From an uncultured Azospirillum sp. (GTDB lineage: Bacteria > Pseudomonadota > Alphaproteobacteria > RF32 > CAG-239), in NCBI GenBank assembly GCA_900539605.1, contig UQCS01000001.1, forward strand, positions 1-64,000: a DNA stretch of 64,000 bases. The letters run 5' to 3'. Position numbers and translations under genes: made by a program. Positions 37,099-45,338 of this stretch are shown here, piece by piece; position 1 is the first letter of the stretch, and each line of letters opens with the position of its first letter. The notes below the pieces were generated by a model, which made no database searches, was not told where the DNA came from, and saw nothing but the letters and a program-made list of their open reading frames with translations.

Positions 37099-38751
37099 TC
37101 AGCCTCCATAACGCCAACTCCACCAGATCACCGCAAATCCCAGCAGAACAAACAAAACTGCCCCACCCAAAGTCCCAGAATGGATGCGACGGAAGATAAA
37201 AATCATAAATCTCAGTGCGTTTTGAACCGAATTGATGATGGTTCTTTCAATAAAAATGAAGTCCACCGTCAACCACAAGACCCGACCGATAACCTTTACC
37301 GGTGTAATAATCAGCCATTCGTAAAGCGCATTCATATAATCTGCTTCCTGTACGATATCACTCTCATACCAGCGGTCCAGTTGACGCAGGGGGCGCACCG
37401 CAAATAACAACAGCCAGCCGCTCAACACCGGAACCAAATAAAACGGTGCAATCCGAAAATAATACCCCATTCCGGCAGCCATGCACGCCGCCGGCAGCCA
37501 CATCAATGCCGGAGGATTATGCAGCATCGCCTGCACCCGTTCGTCAGCATGACTTTCTCCAAGCAAAATCTGACCGATAATCTGAGAAGACACGAGACCA
37601 AACAATACAATATAACCCCACACCAACCAGAGGTTGTCCGGCTGCAACATCAACAGTGCACTGAAATAAGCCGATAAAATCGCGACAATGAGCAAAAAAG
37701 TGAATTTGAGGTTTTTGATAAAACCGCCCATTTCCGACACCATGTTTTCATTTGAGGCAGCAACGCTAATCAACAATAAAATTTGGCTGAACAAAAACGC
37801 CGCCATCAGAAGCATGGCAAAATCCAAAGAAGCCAGCCGGCTGCCAAAAGCCGCAAAAGCATATACCAGTCCCCAAAACATCAGAGCAAAATAAACCGCC
37901 TTCTGACGGAGATTATCAATAATCAGCGCTCCGTAAACACCCCACAAAATCGAAGCCAGCGCAAATATTTTCAATAACGGGTACGAATAGGCTGAAATCG
38001 TCAAAAGCGACTCGGTTTTTAACAACAACAGATAGCCGGTTAGCGGTGTGGCGGTAAATACAATTAAATTCAGGCGGTTAAAACCCAGCAACCGAAGGCC
38101 GACATAAGTTCCCTGAAACAAAAACAGACCGGTTTTAATAAAAATGCACAACAGCAGCATAATGGCCACAAAGTCTTTATGATGACCGAGTCGTGCATAA
38201 TCGGCCAACGGTCCGAGCTCAATATTGCCGCTTTGCCCCAAAATAACCGCAAAAATGCTTACCAAGCCGATATCAGCTAAAAAGTTGGCATAAATATACC
38301 TTTTTTTGGCTTCGACTTTATTAATAATACTGAACACCAGCACATCGGAAACCCCCACCGCCACCAGCATTTGAATATAGTTTGCCGCAAAAACAAGCAT
38401 CAGGGCAGACAACAAATTAAGCAGCACCAGACCGTTTAAAGCATTTTTGGCAGTTTCGGAACCAAAAGTGTTTTGCATCAATACCAACAAGGCCAAAACC
38501 AACAATGCCGACACCAGATAAATATTGTGAGCATTAATCGTAATTTCGAGATTTATCGACAGATTAGGAATTTTGAGCCACGGATAAACCAGCCGAAAGT
38601 CGGGGGCTGCCCCCAGCAGATAAAGCCGGTAAATGAAATACATGACCGCCGCGGAAGAAAATAACGACCATAAAACCGGCAGCCGGTTTTTCGGAACCAG
38701 TTCCGAAACCAGTCCGGCACCTAAAATCAAAAAGAGCAAATTTACCAGCAT
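37099..38751 (-). CDS. nuoL: NADH-quinone oxidoreductase subunit L, short and divergent
   Basis: 550 residues against about 610-650 for typical NuoL. TM7 Lys is kept in CIFIKTGLFLF (about 206) and the TM6 Asp is present (LADIG, about 160), but the TM5 Glu aligns with Gly (MLVAVGVSDV, about 134), the TM8 His region reads VFTATPL, and the TM12 Lys aligns with Ala. The lateral helix region survives as a shortened C-terminus ending in WWSWRYGG. First of the nuoLMN run; nothing of nuoA-K precedes it. Confidence 0.8.
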   Translation of the reverse strand: MLVNLLFLILGAGLVSELVPKNRLPVLWSLFSSAAVMYFIYRLYLLGAAPDFRLVYPWLKIPNLSINLEITINAHNIYLVSALLVLALLVLMQNTFGSETAKNALNGLVLLNLLSALMLVFAANYIQMLVAVGVSDVLVFSIINKVEAKKRYIYANFLADIGLVSIFAVILGQSGNIELGPLADYARLGHHKDFVAIMLLLCIFIKTGLFLFQGTYVGLRLLGFNRLNLIVFTATPLTGYLLLLKTESLLTISAYSYPLLKIFALASILWGVYGALIIDNLRQKAVYFALMFWGLVYAFAAFGSRLASLDFAMLLMAAFLFSQILLLISVAASNENMVSEMGGFIKNLKFTFLLIVAILSAYFSALLMLQPDNLWLVWGYIVLFGLVSSQIIGQILLGESHADERVQAMLHNPPALMWLPAACMAAGMGYYFRIAPFYLVPVLSGWLLLFAVRPLRQLDRWYESDIVQEADYMNALYEWLIITPVKVIGRVLWLTVDFIFIERTIINSVQNALRFMIFIFRRIHSGTLGGAVLFVLLGFAVIWWSWRYGG

Positions 38752-38847
38752 ATATTCTTCCGTCTTTTTATACTACAGCTGTACATAATAACAAGAAATA
38801 AGGGCTTTTAAAGCCCTCATCCAAATTATCGTTTATCACCGCCCGTT

Positions 38848-39162
38848 TTATGCCAACGCCTGCAGGTTTTTAACCACACGGACCGGAACTTTGTATTCGC
38901 GGGCCACATCGTCATTTTCAATTTCGACCATCAACACTTCGTTAACCGATTTCAGCGGCATCCGTGCTTCGGCAGCAATAGAATTCAGCATGAAAGCGCT
39001 TTCGCGGCTGCGATATAACAGGGCCTGTTCGCCGCCGTCATAGACCAGACGCGGATTTTCCGGGCCTCCCTCGCGGTATTCGATAATGATCAGTATCTCT
39101 CCGGCAGCATTCTGCAGCATATCATAACGTCCGGCCTGCTGTGAATTCTTACTATCTGACAT
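38848..39162 (-). CDS. Small conserved-looking protein, function unknown
   Basis: 104 residues from ATG 39162, which has AAGGA eight bases upstream; a longer start at 39183 lacks this. Cytosolic, mixed alpha/beta (GEILIIIEYREGGPENPRLV, then VEIENDDVAREYKVPVRVVK). No recognised motif. It sits between nuoL and tRNA-Lys, the last backbone gene before the island, on the nuo strand. Confidence 0.6.
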   Translation of the reverse strand: MSDSKNSQQAGRYDMLQNAAGEILIIIEYREGGPENPRLVYDGGEQALLYRSRESAFMLNSIAAEARMPLKSVNEVLMVEIENDDVAREYKVPVRVVKNLQALA

Positions 39163-39323
39163 ATCCCAAATCCTTAAAAACAAAGTTTAATAATCAAATT
39201 TGAAATGGATGATAACATACAATTTTTAACAAATAAACTATTTTTTACAATTTTTAATTTTTTTGAATTTTTTTTATTGACTAACTGTTTTTTATCTATT
39301 ATACCTTGCTTCGTTATTGATGA

Positions 39324-39399
39324 GGGCCCGTAGCTCAGTCGGTAGAGCATTTGACTTTTAATCAAAGGGTCATGGGTTCGAATCCCGTCGGGCTCACCA
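39324..39399 (+). tRNA. tRNA-Lys (anticodon TTT)
   Basis: Acceptor GGGCCCG (39324-39330) pairs with CGGGCTC, followed by encoded ACCA. D-loop TAGCTCAGTCGGTAGAGCA, anticodon loop CTTTTAA with TTT at 39357-39359, T-arm GGGTTCGAATCCC. Complete 76-nt cloverleaf. A terminator follows. Its 3' side marks the left edge of the accessory island. Confidence 0.98.
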
Positions 39400-39408
39400 A
39401 TTAGTACT

Positions 39409-39443
39409 CGGGTTAGATTTTCAGGTCTAACCCGTTGTTTTTT
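39409..39443 (+). terminator. Terminator of tRNA-Lys
   Basis: CGGGTTAGA (39409-39417) pairs with TCTAACCCG (39426-39434), then TTGTTTTTTA. It ends the tRNA transcript. Confidence 0.88.
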
Positions 39444-40235
39444 ATCTGAAAATTGGAGTTCTAATAAATCCATATTATCATTTCCGGCTGTTTGGTTAGA
39501 AAGTTTTGCATATCCTTTAATTTCCAATGGTTTCACGAGTTCTAACAGGTTCTGATTGGTTCTCTTAACATTTTTCTCTTCAAACAACTCAAATGGGAAG
39601 TTTAGTTCATAGGTTAGCTTACCTTCAGTGAGCCATAAGTTCTTGAAAACAAACTTTAATAAGAACCTTTTAAGTTCTATATTTTGAGAACGGGAGAACA
39701 AATATCCAGATTCTGTTGCAATGTCTAAAAGTTCTAAAAGAGTATTATTGAAGCTTTCATCTGCTTTTTCGTGAGCAAGAATCTTATCTTTTACTCTGTT
39801 TACCTTTAACTGAAGCTCGTTTCGTTTGGCATCAAATGTTTCTCTGTCAAGTTCGCCATCAAGCCTTAAATCAAACAAGTGGTCAAGTTTGTCCTTTAAG
39901 TTTTTTTGTTCTTTTTTTAGTTTTACAACAGCATCTTTGCAGTATTTTCGTTCATTGGCTTTGGCTTTTTTAAGTTCTTCTTTTAATTCTGCCACAATAT
40001 TATCCGGCAAATGAATGCGGTTGAGGATAGATGCCAAGTCATTTAAGATGTTTTGTTCAGACACATATTGTCTTGAACCATCGGCATGATAGCAAAAAAT
40101 ATAGATATATCTGTTTTTCTTAATTTCACAGATGCACATTTGATTGGTGAGACCACAACGAATTTATACCGCCTGTATTTGGAGTAAAGAATGGCTGCGA
40201 TTCTTAATATTAATAAACCTTGACTTTTATAAAAT

Positions 40236-40272
40236 TCCGACTAATCTAAAATAATACCTTGTATTAGTCGGA
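40236..40272 (+). promoter_or_regulatory. Inverted repeat over the ribosome site of the ATPase gene
   Basis: Perfect ten-base arms TCCGACTAAT (40236-40245) and ATTAGTCGGA (40263-40272). The right arm contains the GGA of the Shine-Dalgarno CGGAG for the ATG at 40280, so folding or protein binding would hide the start. A related hairpin lies after the gene at 41584-41620. Confidence 0.6.
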
Positions 40273-40279
40273 GTTTGTT

Positions 40280-41500
40280 ATGTATATTAAAAGAACTATA
40301 GAAAAAAGCATTGAGAAAGCCAACAAGTTTTTTTCGGTAGTGTTAGTTACCGGACCGCGTCAGGTCGGTAAGACAACGGTTTTGCAAAACTGCAAAACCC
40401 AGCCTCGGACTTATGTGTCACTAGATACTCTGGAGAACAGAGAACTGGCGAAAAATGATCCGATGTTATTTCTGCAGCGTTATCCTGCGCCGGTGCTGAT
40501 TGACGAGATCCAGTATGCTCCGGAATTGTTTCCTTACATTAAGGCCAGCGTAGATAAAGAAAAAAAGAGCGGTATGTATTGGCTGACCGGTTCGCAACAG
40601 TTTCATCTGATGAAAAACGTCTCAGAAAGTTTAGCCGGACGGGTTGGTATTTTGCAATTGGAAGGTTTGTCTCAGGACGAAAAAAATGGGCATCCTGATG
40701 TTCCTCCCTTTCTGCCGACGGAAGAATACATCAAAACAAAAGTACAGAGTGCGACTGAAACAGATTTGTTAAAAATTTACGAACTGATTTGGAAAGGTTC
40801 ATATCCGAAGCTTTATCCGGCAGACAGCGATTATTGGGCAGTCTTTTACGAATCTTATATGCAAACCTATATTGAACGCGATATTAAAGCGCTAAGCGCG
40901 GTGGGCAATGAGCTTGATTTTGTGAAATTTATGCGAGCGCTGGCGGCCAGAACCGGAGAGATGCTGAATTACAGTGAACTGGCAAACGACGTCGGCGTTT
41001 CACAACCGACAATAAAGTCCTGGCTTTCCATTTTGCAAACTTCTGGGCTTGTTTATATTCTGCGTCCATATTATAACAATGTCGGCAATCGTTTCATCAA
41101 AACGCCGAAAGTCTATTTTATGGATACAGGACTTGCCTGTTACCTGACCGGCTGGAAAACGCCGGAAGTTCTGGAAAGCGGCGCAATGGGCGGCAATATG
41201 TTTGAGACCTATGTCGTTTCTGAAATCATCAAAAGCTATTGGCATAACGGCAAGCAACCGGATATCTACTATTATCGCGACAAAGACAAACGAGAAATTG
41301 ACGTGCTGCTCCATGAAAACGGCACGCTGTATCCGGTGGAGATTAAGAAAAAAAGCAACCCGGACAAGGGAGACATTAAGGCTTTTAATGTTATCGAAGA
41401 CCTCCGGCAAAAAAGAGGAAGCGGTGCCGTTGTCTGTATGGCACCGACACATCTGCCGCTGACCGATGACGTCAATATCATTCCGGTTGGGTATTTATAA
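40280..41500 (+). CDS. AAA ATPase of the DUF4143 family
   Basis: 406 residues. AAA_14 domain with Walker A GPRQVGKTTVLQNC near residue 26 and Walker B VLIDEIQYAPELFPYIK; then the DUF4143 part with a winged helix (LNYSELANDVGVSQPTIKSWL) and a C-terminal restriction-like fold (YYRDKDKREIDVLLHENGTL, VEIKKKSNPDKGD), where the Asp and ExK are present. Such proteins are common, patchily distributed and of unclear role; the PD-(D/E)xK-like end suggests nucleic-acid dealings. It is the first intact gene of the island and is boxed by similar hairpins, possibly as an independent unit. Confidence 0.88.
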   Translation: MYIKRTIEKSIEKANKFFSVVLVTGPRQVGKTTVLQNCKTQPRTYVSLDTLENRELAKNDPMLFLQRYPAPVLIDEIQYAPELFPYIKASVDKEKKSGMYWLTGSQQFHLMKNVSESLAGRVGILQLEGLSQDEKNGHPDVPPFLPTEEYIKTKVQSATETDLLKIYELIWKGSYPKLYPADSDYWAVFYESYMQTYIERDIKALSAVGNELDFVKFMRALAARTGEMLNYSELANDVGVSQPTIKSWLSILQTSGLVYILRPYYNNVGNRFIKTPKVYFMDTGLACYLTGWKTPEVLESGAMGGNMFETYVVSEIIKSYWHNGKQPDIYYYRDKDKREIDVLLHENGTLYPVEIKKKSNPDKGDIKAFNVIEDLRQKRGSGAVVCMAPTHLPLTDDVNIIPVGYL

Positions 41501-41516
41501 TCCGCCAGCATAAAAA

Positions 41517-41584
41517 TTTTTGATTAAAACACGCAAAAACTTTGAATTTTTATAAGGTTTTTGATTGAAATGCACAAAAACTTT
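41517..41584 (+). repeat. Two 27-bp direct repeats after the ATPase gene
   Basis: TTTTTGATTAAAACACGCAA... at 41517-41543 and a copy at 41558-41584 agree at 23 of 27 positions, spaced 41 bp. They sit between the ATPase stop and the second hairpin. Could be binding sites of the ATPase's winged-helix domain or recombination scars. Confidence 0.6.
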
Positions 41585-41620
41585 TCGACTAATTTTAAAT
41601 AAGGCCTTAGATTAATCGAA
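41584..41620. repeat. Hairpin related to the one before the ATPase gene
   Basis: Arms TTCGACTAAT (41584-41593) and ATTAATCGAA (41611-41620), 9 of 10 pairs. The whole 37-base element resembles 40236-40272, including the CGACTAAT arm and an AT-rich loop with CCTT. The pair brackets the DUF4143 gene. Confidence 0.6.
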
Positions 41621-41781
41621 TTTGCTTATATAAGCCGTCAATATTTATTAAAAAATAATATATAACAGCAATAAGTTAAGAAATCTGCAGTGGGGCATCA
41701 GCTTTACTACTCCCTACATCGTGGAAAATGGCAGAAACGTTAAGAATGGCATTGTAACTTCTAACAATTATGGAGCTTATG
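41621..41781 (+). other. Short spacer with a possible gene remnant
   Basis: One plus-strand frame (about 41,683-41,805) reads like a protein tail, with GISFTTPYIVENGRNVKNG and NNYGAYDATDKHYL before a stop that overlaps the next gene. There is no start. It may be the end of a lost gene; otherwise nothing is seen. Confidence 0.3.
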
Positions 41782-42264
41782 ATGCAACCGACAAACATTA
41801 TTTATGAAATAGCCTCAAAGCCGATCGGCGAACTGGCTGAACTCCCCGCAGCAGAGCTGGCAGAGATGCAAAAGGAAGTGGAAACACTGATCGCGCTGGC
41901 GGATAATGTACGCAAGTGGCTGAATGGCGCGTTAATGCTAAAATACAACACCCAGATTAATGAGGAGCGCACAAAAACTAACCGCCCCTATGGTGAAATC
42001 AGCTTCTCCGACAACGAATACATTGTAACGGAAGACCGGCCATTGGTACTGGAATGGCAGAAAGACAAACTCAAAGAATATGCCAAACACATTGCGGCCA
42101 ACGGCGGCAACCCGGAAGACTACATGGATATCGACTATACGATTTCAGAGAAAAAGTATTGTTCGCTCAGCGATGAAGCCCGCAAGAGCCTGAATACAGC
42201 CGGAAACATCCGCCCCGGATGTACGGTCATTACTCTGGTCAAAAGGGAAACTGTCAATGACTGA
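41782..42264 (+). CDS. Phage/plasmid-type hypothetical protein
   Basis: 160 residues from ATG 41782, six bases after GGAG; Mets at 41770 and 41779 are alternatives. Helical N-terminus (LAELPAAELAEMQKEVETLI) then mixed charge; DRPLVLEWQKDKLKEYAKHI and SDEARKSLNTAGNIRPGCTV. It resembles small phage proteins that precede replication genes, but I cannot name a family. It overlaps the next gene by eight bases. Confidence 0.6.
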   Translation: MQPTNIIYEIASKPIGELAELPAAELAEMQKEVETLIALADNVRKWLNGALMLKYNTQINEERTKTNRPYGEISFSDNEYIVTEDRPLVLEWQKDKLKEYAKHIAANGGNPEDYMDIDYTISEKKYCSLSDEARKSLNTAGNIRPGCTVITLVKRETVND

Positions 42265-42478
42265 TACCGAAAACCTGCATGAACGGCCGTTGTCCTCTTT
42301 TGCCGAATTAGGCAAAGTTGCTGTTAATCGGTTGGCGGAAAACAAAATTATTACCGTTGCGGATTTACTAAAACGCTTAAAACGAGATTTGCTCTATATT
42401 CCCGGTTTTGGGCCGAAAAGCATTGATCAGGTTCTGAAACTGCTAAAGAAATATAACCTCAAAATCCGCGAACGCTAA
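42257..42478 (+). CDS. Mini-protein resembling RNA polymerase alpha C-terminal domain
   Basis: 73 residues. The pattern ELGKVAVNRLAENKIITVADLLKR...LLYIPGFGPKSIDQVLKLL is that of the alpha-CTD, a double helix-hairpin-helix fold (family: LSVRAxNxLKxxxIxTIxDL...DLLxIxNFGxKSLxEI). In alpha it touches UP elements and activators. Here it stands alone in a replication module, between two phage-type genes. It may bind DNA or imitate alpha-CTD; a generic HhH DNA-binding role is the safer reading. Confidence 0.7.
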   Translation: MTDTENLHERPLSSFAELGKVAVNRLAENKIITVADLLKRLKRDLLYIPGFGPKSIDQVLKLLKKYNLKIRER

Positions 42479-42501
42479 AGTTTATCGAGGGGGATAAGCC
42501 G

Positions 42502-44511
42502 ATGCAATTTTATTATGACAGCGGGCTCTTGAAAAAAAGAGTCCTGCGGGATTTGGAAATCTGGCTGCCGCAATGGTATCCGAAAGGACGCGGCAGCAAA
42601 GGATATTTTGAAATCGGAGATATTGGCGGCACACCCGGCGACAGCTTGAAAATCTGCCTTGCCGGTGCGAAACGCGGCTTGTGGTATGATTTTGCCACGG
42701 CCGAGGGCGGCGACGTTTTCTCTTTATGGGGAATTAACCGTGGTATCTCCGGTTTTGGCAATATTCTCAAGGACATTGCCGGATATTACGGCATTAACGG
42801 CTGTGAAGTCCCCGGAACTAAGGAAAAACGCGGCAGCCCGAACCGGCGGCATGTTTACCTTAACGCCGATGGCGATATAAGCTGTTATATCTATCGCTAT
42901 GAATATACAGACGGCCGCAAAGAGTTTCTGCCGTGGAACGAGGCAACCGGCAAGACCGAATTTCCGTCACCGCGGCCGCTTTACCGCCTGCCGCAGCTTA
43001 TGAAGACCGACAAAATTATTCTGGTTGAGGGCGAAAAATGCGCCGATGTGCTGGTGGCAGCCGGATTTTCAGCAACGACGCTGATGGGCGGCGCCAATAC
43101 CCGGATTGAGAAAACCGACATTTCGCCGCTCAAAGGCAAAGAAGTTACTCTTTGGCCGGACAACGACGTACCGGGACGGAAAGATGCCGACAATGTGGCG
43201 GAAGCTTTGCTGAAGCTGCCTGTCTCCTCGCTCAAAATTACCCCGCCGACGCCGGATAAGCCTGCCAAATGGGATGTGGCGGATGCGGTGGCGGAGAAAT
43301 TTGACATTGCCGGATTTCTGGCCAAAGCGGAAATTTATAAACCGCAGGAAAAGACAGAAGCAAACGGACGCTTGAAAATCGCCGATTTTACCGGCGCAAT
43401 GTTCGCCGCTGAGCCACCAGAACTGCAATTTGTGGTCAAAAACACAATTCCGCGCGGCGTGGTCGGGTTGCTTTCAGCAATGGGAGACACCGGCAAGGGT
43501 ATGCTGTTATTGGATTTGGCGCTCAAAATCTGTCAGGACAAGACCGGAATGAGCCTGAAGGCCTTTGGCAACACGGTTACAACAACCGGCAGCGCGGTCA
43601 TCTTTGCCGGAGAGGACACTGCCGACGAAATTCACCGCCGTATCTACAAATTGATGCCGGGTGGACTGAACGGACGGATTGACCCGGCGAAACTCCATAT
43701 TATCCCGCTGCCGAATACCGGCGGGCCGTTTGCAATTGCCCGAAAATGCCGTGGCAGCGACGAATTCTGCCTGACCGAAGAATTTGAAAGCATCAAAATG
43801 CAGCTTAAAGCCATTCCGGACTTGGCGCTGGTGGTGTTTGATCCGCTGGCCTCGTTTGCCGGATTGGATCTGAATGCTGATCCGCGGGCGGCAAGCTATA
43901 TTACCGGCCAGTTGGCCGCGCTGGCGACCGCAACCAATGCCGCTGTTATTGTTGCCCACCATATTCGCAAAAACGATGGAATCACGACACCACAGGAAGC
44001 ACGCGATGCTATTCGCGGCACAACCGCAATCGTGGACGGAGTACGGTTTGCGATTGCTTTTTGGGCAAATACCGCTGAAGAAAAGAAGATTTTCGCCGAA
44101 CTGGATCAGGAATATCGCCCGAATGACTGTTTCAAAGGCGCGGTAGTCAAAGCGAACTTCGGAGCCGATCGGACGGTACGCAACTACATACGCAGCAGAG
44201 CCAGAGCCGTGTTGGAAGAAGTGCCGGTCAAGATTATGCCGAAAACCCTGTCGGCGGAAGAATTTGACAAGCTGCTGATTGAAGCCATCGGCGAAGCGGA
44301 GAATGCCGGAACGCCGTTTGCGATTTCGGGCATTTCCGGACTTTATGAAAATCGTGAGAAATTGCCGCTTGAACTGCAGGATGCCTCCCGTGACTTTATC
44401 CGCAATACGGCCAAACGGCTGTTGGCTTCCGGACAGATTTGCCGCACCAGCCAGACTGGCAATGGCGATAAAAAATGGCTCGGTATTCCCGATGCCGGGA
44501 GGTGCGCATGA
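42502..44511 (+). CDS. Toprim primase / RepA-type helicase fusion
   Basis: 669 residues, start preceded by GAGGGGG. Residues 1-110 resemble a primase-associated N-terminal domain (LKICLAGAKRGLWYDFATAE). A Toprim domain follows: ILVEGEKCADVLVAAGF near 171 with VTLWPDNDVPGRKDAD. The C-terminal half is a RepA/DnaB-like AAA: Walker A SAMGDTGKGMLLLDLALK near 328, Walker B LALVVFDPLASFAG, then IVAHHIRKNDG. Such fusions start or drive replication of phages and plasmids. It indicates that the island's ancestor could replicate or at least prime its own DNA. Confidence 0.85.
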   Translation: MQFYYDSGLLKKRVLRDLEIWLPQWYPKGRGSKGYFEIGDIGGTPGDSLKICLAGAKRGLWYDFATAEGGDVFSLWGINRGISGFGNILKDIAGYYGINGCEVPGTKEKRGSPNRRHVYLNADGDISCYIYRYEYTDGRKEFLPWNEATGKTEFPSPRPLYRLPQLMKTDKIILVEGEKCADVLVAAGFSATTLMGGANTRIEKTDISPLKGKEVTLWPDNDVPGRKDADNVAEALLKLPVSSLKITPPTPDKPAKWDVADAVAEKFDIAGFLAKAEIYKPQEKTEANGRLKIADFTGAMFAAEPPELQFVVKNTIPRGVVGLLSAMGDTGKGMLLLDLALKICQDKTGMSLKAFGNTVTTTGSAVIFAGEDTADEIHRRIYKLMPGGLNGRIDPAKLHIIPLPNTGGPFAIARKCRGSDEFCLTEEFESIKMQLKAIPDLALVVFDPLASFAGLDLNADPRAASYITGQLAALATATNAAVIVAHHIRKNDGITTPQEARDAIRGTTAIVDGVRFAIAFWANTAEEKKIFAELDQEYRPNDCFKGAVVKANFGADRTVRNYIRSRARAVLEEVPVKIMPKTLSAEEFDKLLIEAIGEAENAGTPFAISGISGLYENREKLPLELQDASRDFIRNTAKRLLASGQICRTSQTGNGDKKWLGIPDAGRCA

Positions 44512-44831
44512 CGGCGCCGTTACCATACTTTCCTAAATGTAAAAAGCCGGAATACGCCGTCAGGAATCCGCAATGCCGAAAAACTGCGGGTTATAGCGGA
44601 ATGACTGCTAAGACACAGGTGGGCTTCCGTCATGAGCGTGACGGATTCCGGTGTTTAGAAATTGGTTCGGGAATCGCTTTTAACTTATTGAAAAACAATC
44701 ATTACCATTTGGCGAAATTCACAACAGCGTGGTCGGTATATATATTTTTTAAAATATATATACCGGCTGCCGTGACCATCGTCAGGAATGGAAAACAGGA
44801 ACAACAAAGGAAATCACCATGGCAGAATTAA
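44508..44831 (+). CDS. Small hypothetical protein, start coupled to primase
   Basis: 107 codons. ATG 44508 overlaps the primase stop (ATGA) and has a strong GGGAGGT just upstream, the main support. The first 60 residues (PLPYFPKCKKPEYAVRNPQC, GFRHERDGFRCLEIGSG) look coding; the second half crosses a 32-bp palindrome and looks like spacer, so the real product may be shorter or the gene decayed. Four Cys could bind a metal. Function unknown. Confidence 0.45.
   Translation: MTAPLPYFPKCKKPEYAVRNPQCRKTAGYSGMTAKTQVGFRHERDGFRCLEIGSGIAFNLLKNNHYHLAKFTTAWSVYIFFKIYIPAAVTIVRNGKQEQQRKSPWQN
44734..44765. promoter_or_regulatory. 32-bp perfect palindrome
   Basis: Arms CGGTATATATATTTT (44734-44748) and its exact complement (44751-44765) with a TT spacer. 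AT-rich core with GC ends. It lies 54 bases before the DUF6362-like gene. It could be an operator, a terminator-like hairpin or part of a replication origin next to the primase gene. Confidence 0.65.
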
Positions 44832-45256
44832 TTTGGACACGGGAGATGGTCAAAGACTGGTTTGAGAGCGCCGTCTATACCCTCAAGAAAATGCCGAGAG
44901 AAAAGGTTCAAGGTTATAAAACCTATTGGCCCGGCATCCGGTATACCGAGATGGAATTGTTACAGATGGATAGGAAACCCATTCGTCTGGTAGCCAACAG
45001 TCTGGATATTGCCCGTTTGGACGCAGTGCTGGAATGGATCTATCTGGTGGATAATGTAGACCAGCGGTGGATTATCTGGCAGCGGGCCAAACGTTATCCC
45101 TGGCGGCTGATCTGCAAAAGATACGGCAAAACCAGTCGAACGCTGATTGACTGGCACAATGCCGGGATTGATGTCATCGTCAAGGTACTGAATAATCCGA
45201 AAAGTGATTTCTTTGCCAAGAACCGCGTTCTTTTAAGCAAATATTTGTCTTATTAA
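44819..45256 (+). CDS. DUF6362-like phage protein
   Basis: 145 residues. WTREMVKDWFESAVYTLKKM, then VQGYKTYWPGIRYTEMELLQ and the segment LEWIYLVDNVDQRWIIWQRA followed by KRYPWRLICKRYGKTSRTLI, where WRLICKRYG looks like a helix-turn-helix. This is the pattern I associate with DUF6362, found in phages near terminase or replication genes. A DNA-binding role is inferred from the HTH-like end. Confidence 0.65.
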   Translation: MAELIWTREMVKDWFESAVYTLKKMPREKVQGYKTYWPGIRYTEMELLQMDRKPIRLVANSLDIARLDAVLEWIYLVDNVDQRWIIWQRAKRYPWRLICKRYGKTSRTLIDWHNAGIDVIVKVLNNPKSDFFAKNRVLLSKYLSY

Positions 45257-45260
45257 CTAT

Positions 45261-45320
45261 ATGTACATATTATCCTTGACATTGTACAAAATGTACATTA
45301 TAATGTACACAGAGTACATT
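45261..45320 (+). promoter_or_regulatory. Perfect consensus promoter with TGTACA operators
   Basis: TTGACA (45276-45281), exactly 17 bases, TATAAT (45299-45304): both hexamers match the sigma-70 consensus fully. TGTACA palindromes occur at 45262-45267, 45283-45288, 45292-45297 and 45304-45309, with a partial GTACA at 45314; two lie inside the spacer. Strong promoter, almost certainly under tight repression by a factor that reads TGTACA. Confidence 0.85.
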
Positions 45321-45338
45321 ATAATAAAGGAAAAATAA

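Larger units (their letters stand above)
39174..40163 (-). pseudogene. Large serine recombinase, C-terminal remnant
   Basis: The open frame 40139-39174 (321 codons) lacks the catalytic and recombinase domains. Residues about 1-40 are a broken zinc-ribbon (CEIKKNRYIYIFCYH), with homologous codons continuing upstream (IRCGLTNQ) to an in-frame stop at 40164-40166. Then comes the long coiled coil typical of these integrases (VAELKEELKKAKANERKY, FDLRLDGELDRETFDAKRNE). After about residue 235 the frame has no stop and runs antisense through the tRNA terminator and tRNA-Lys, giving GEPDGIRTHDPLIKSQMLYR, a well-known tRNA-antisense artefact. So the recombinase part is about 39,444-40,163 and its natural C-terminus was altered at the tRNA junction. 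Not functional. Confidence 0.8.

Noticed and set aside
43507..44526. 339-codon minus-strand frame opposite the primase gene
   Set aside because: Shadow of the Toprim/RepA gene, whose Walker and Toprim motifs are on the plus strand.
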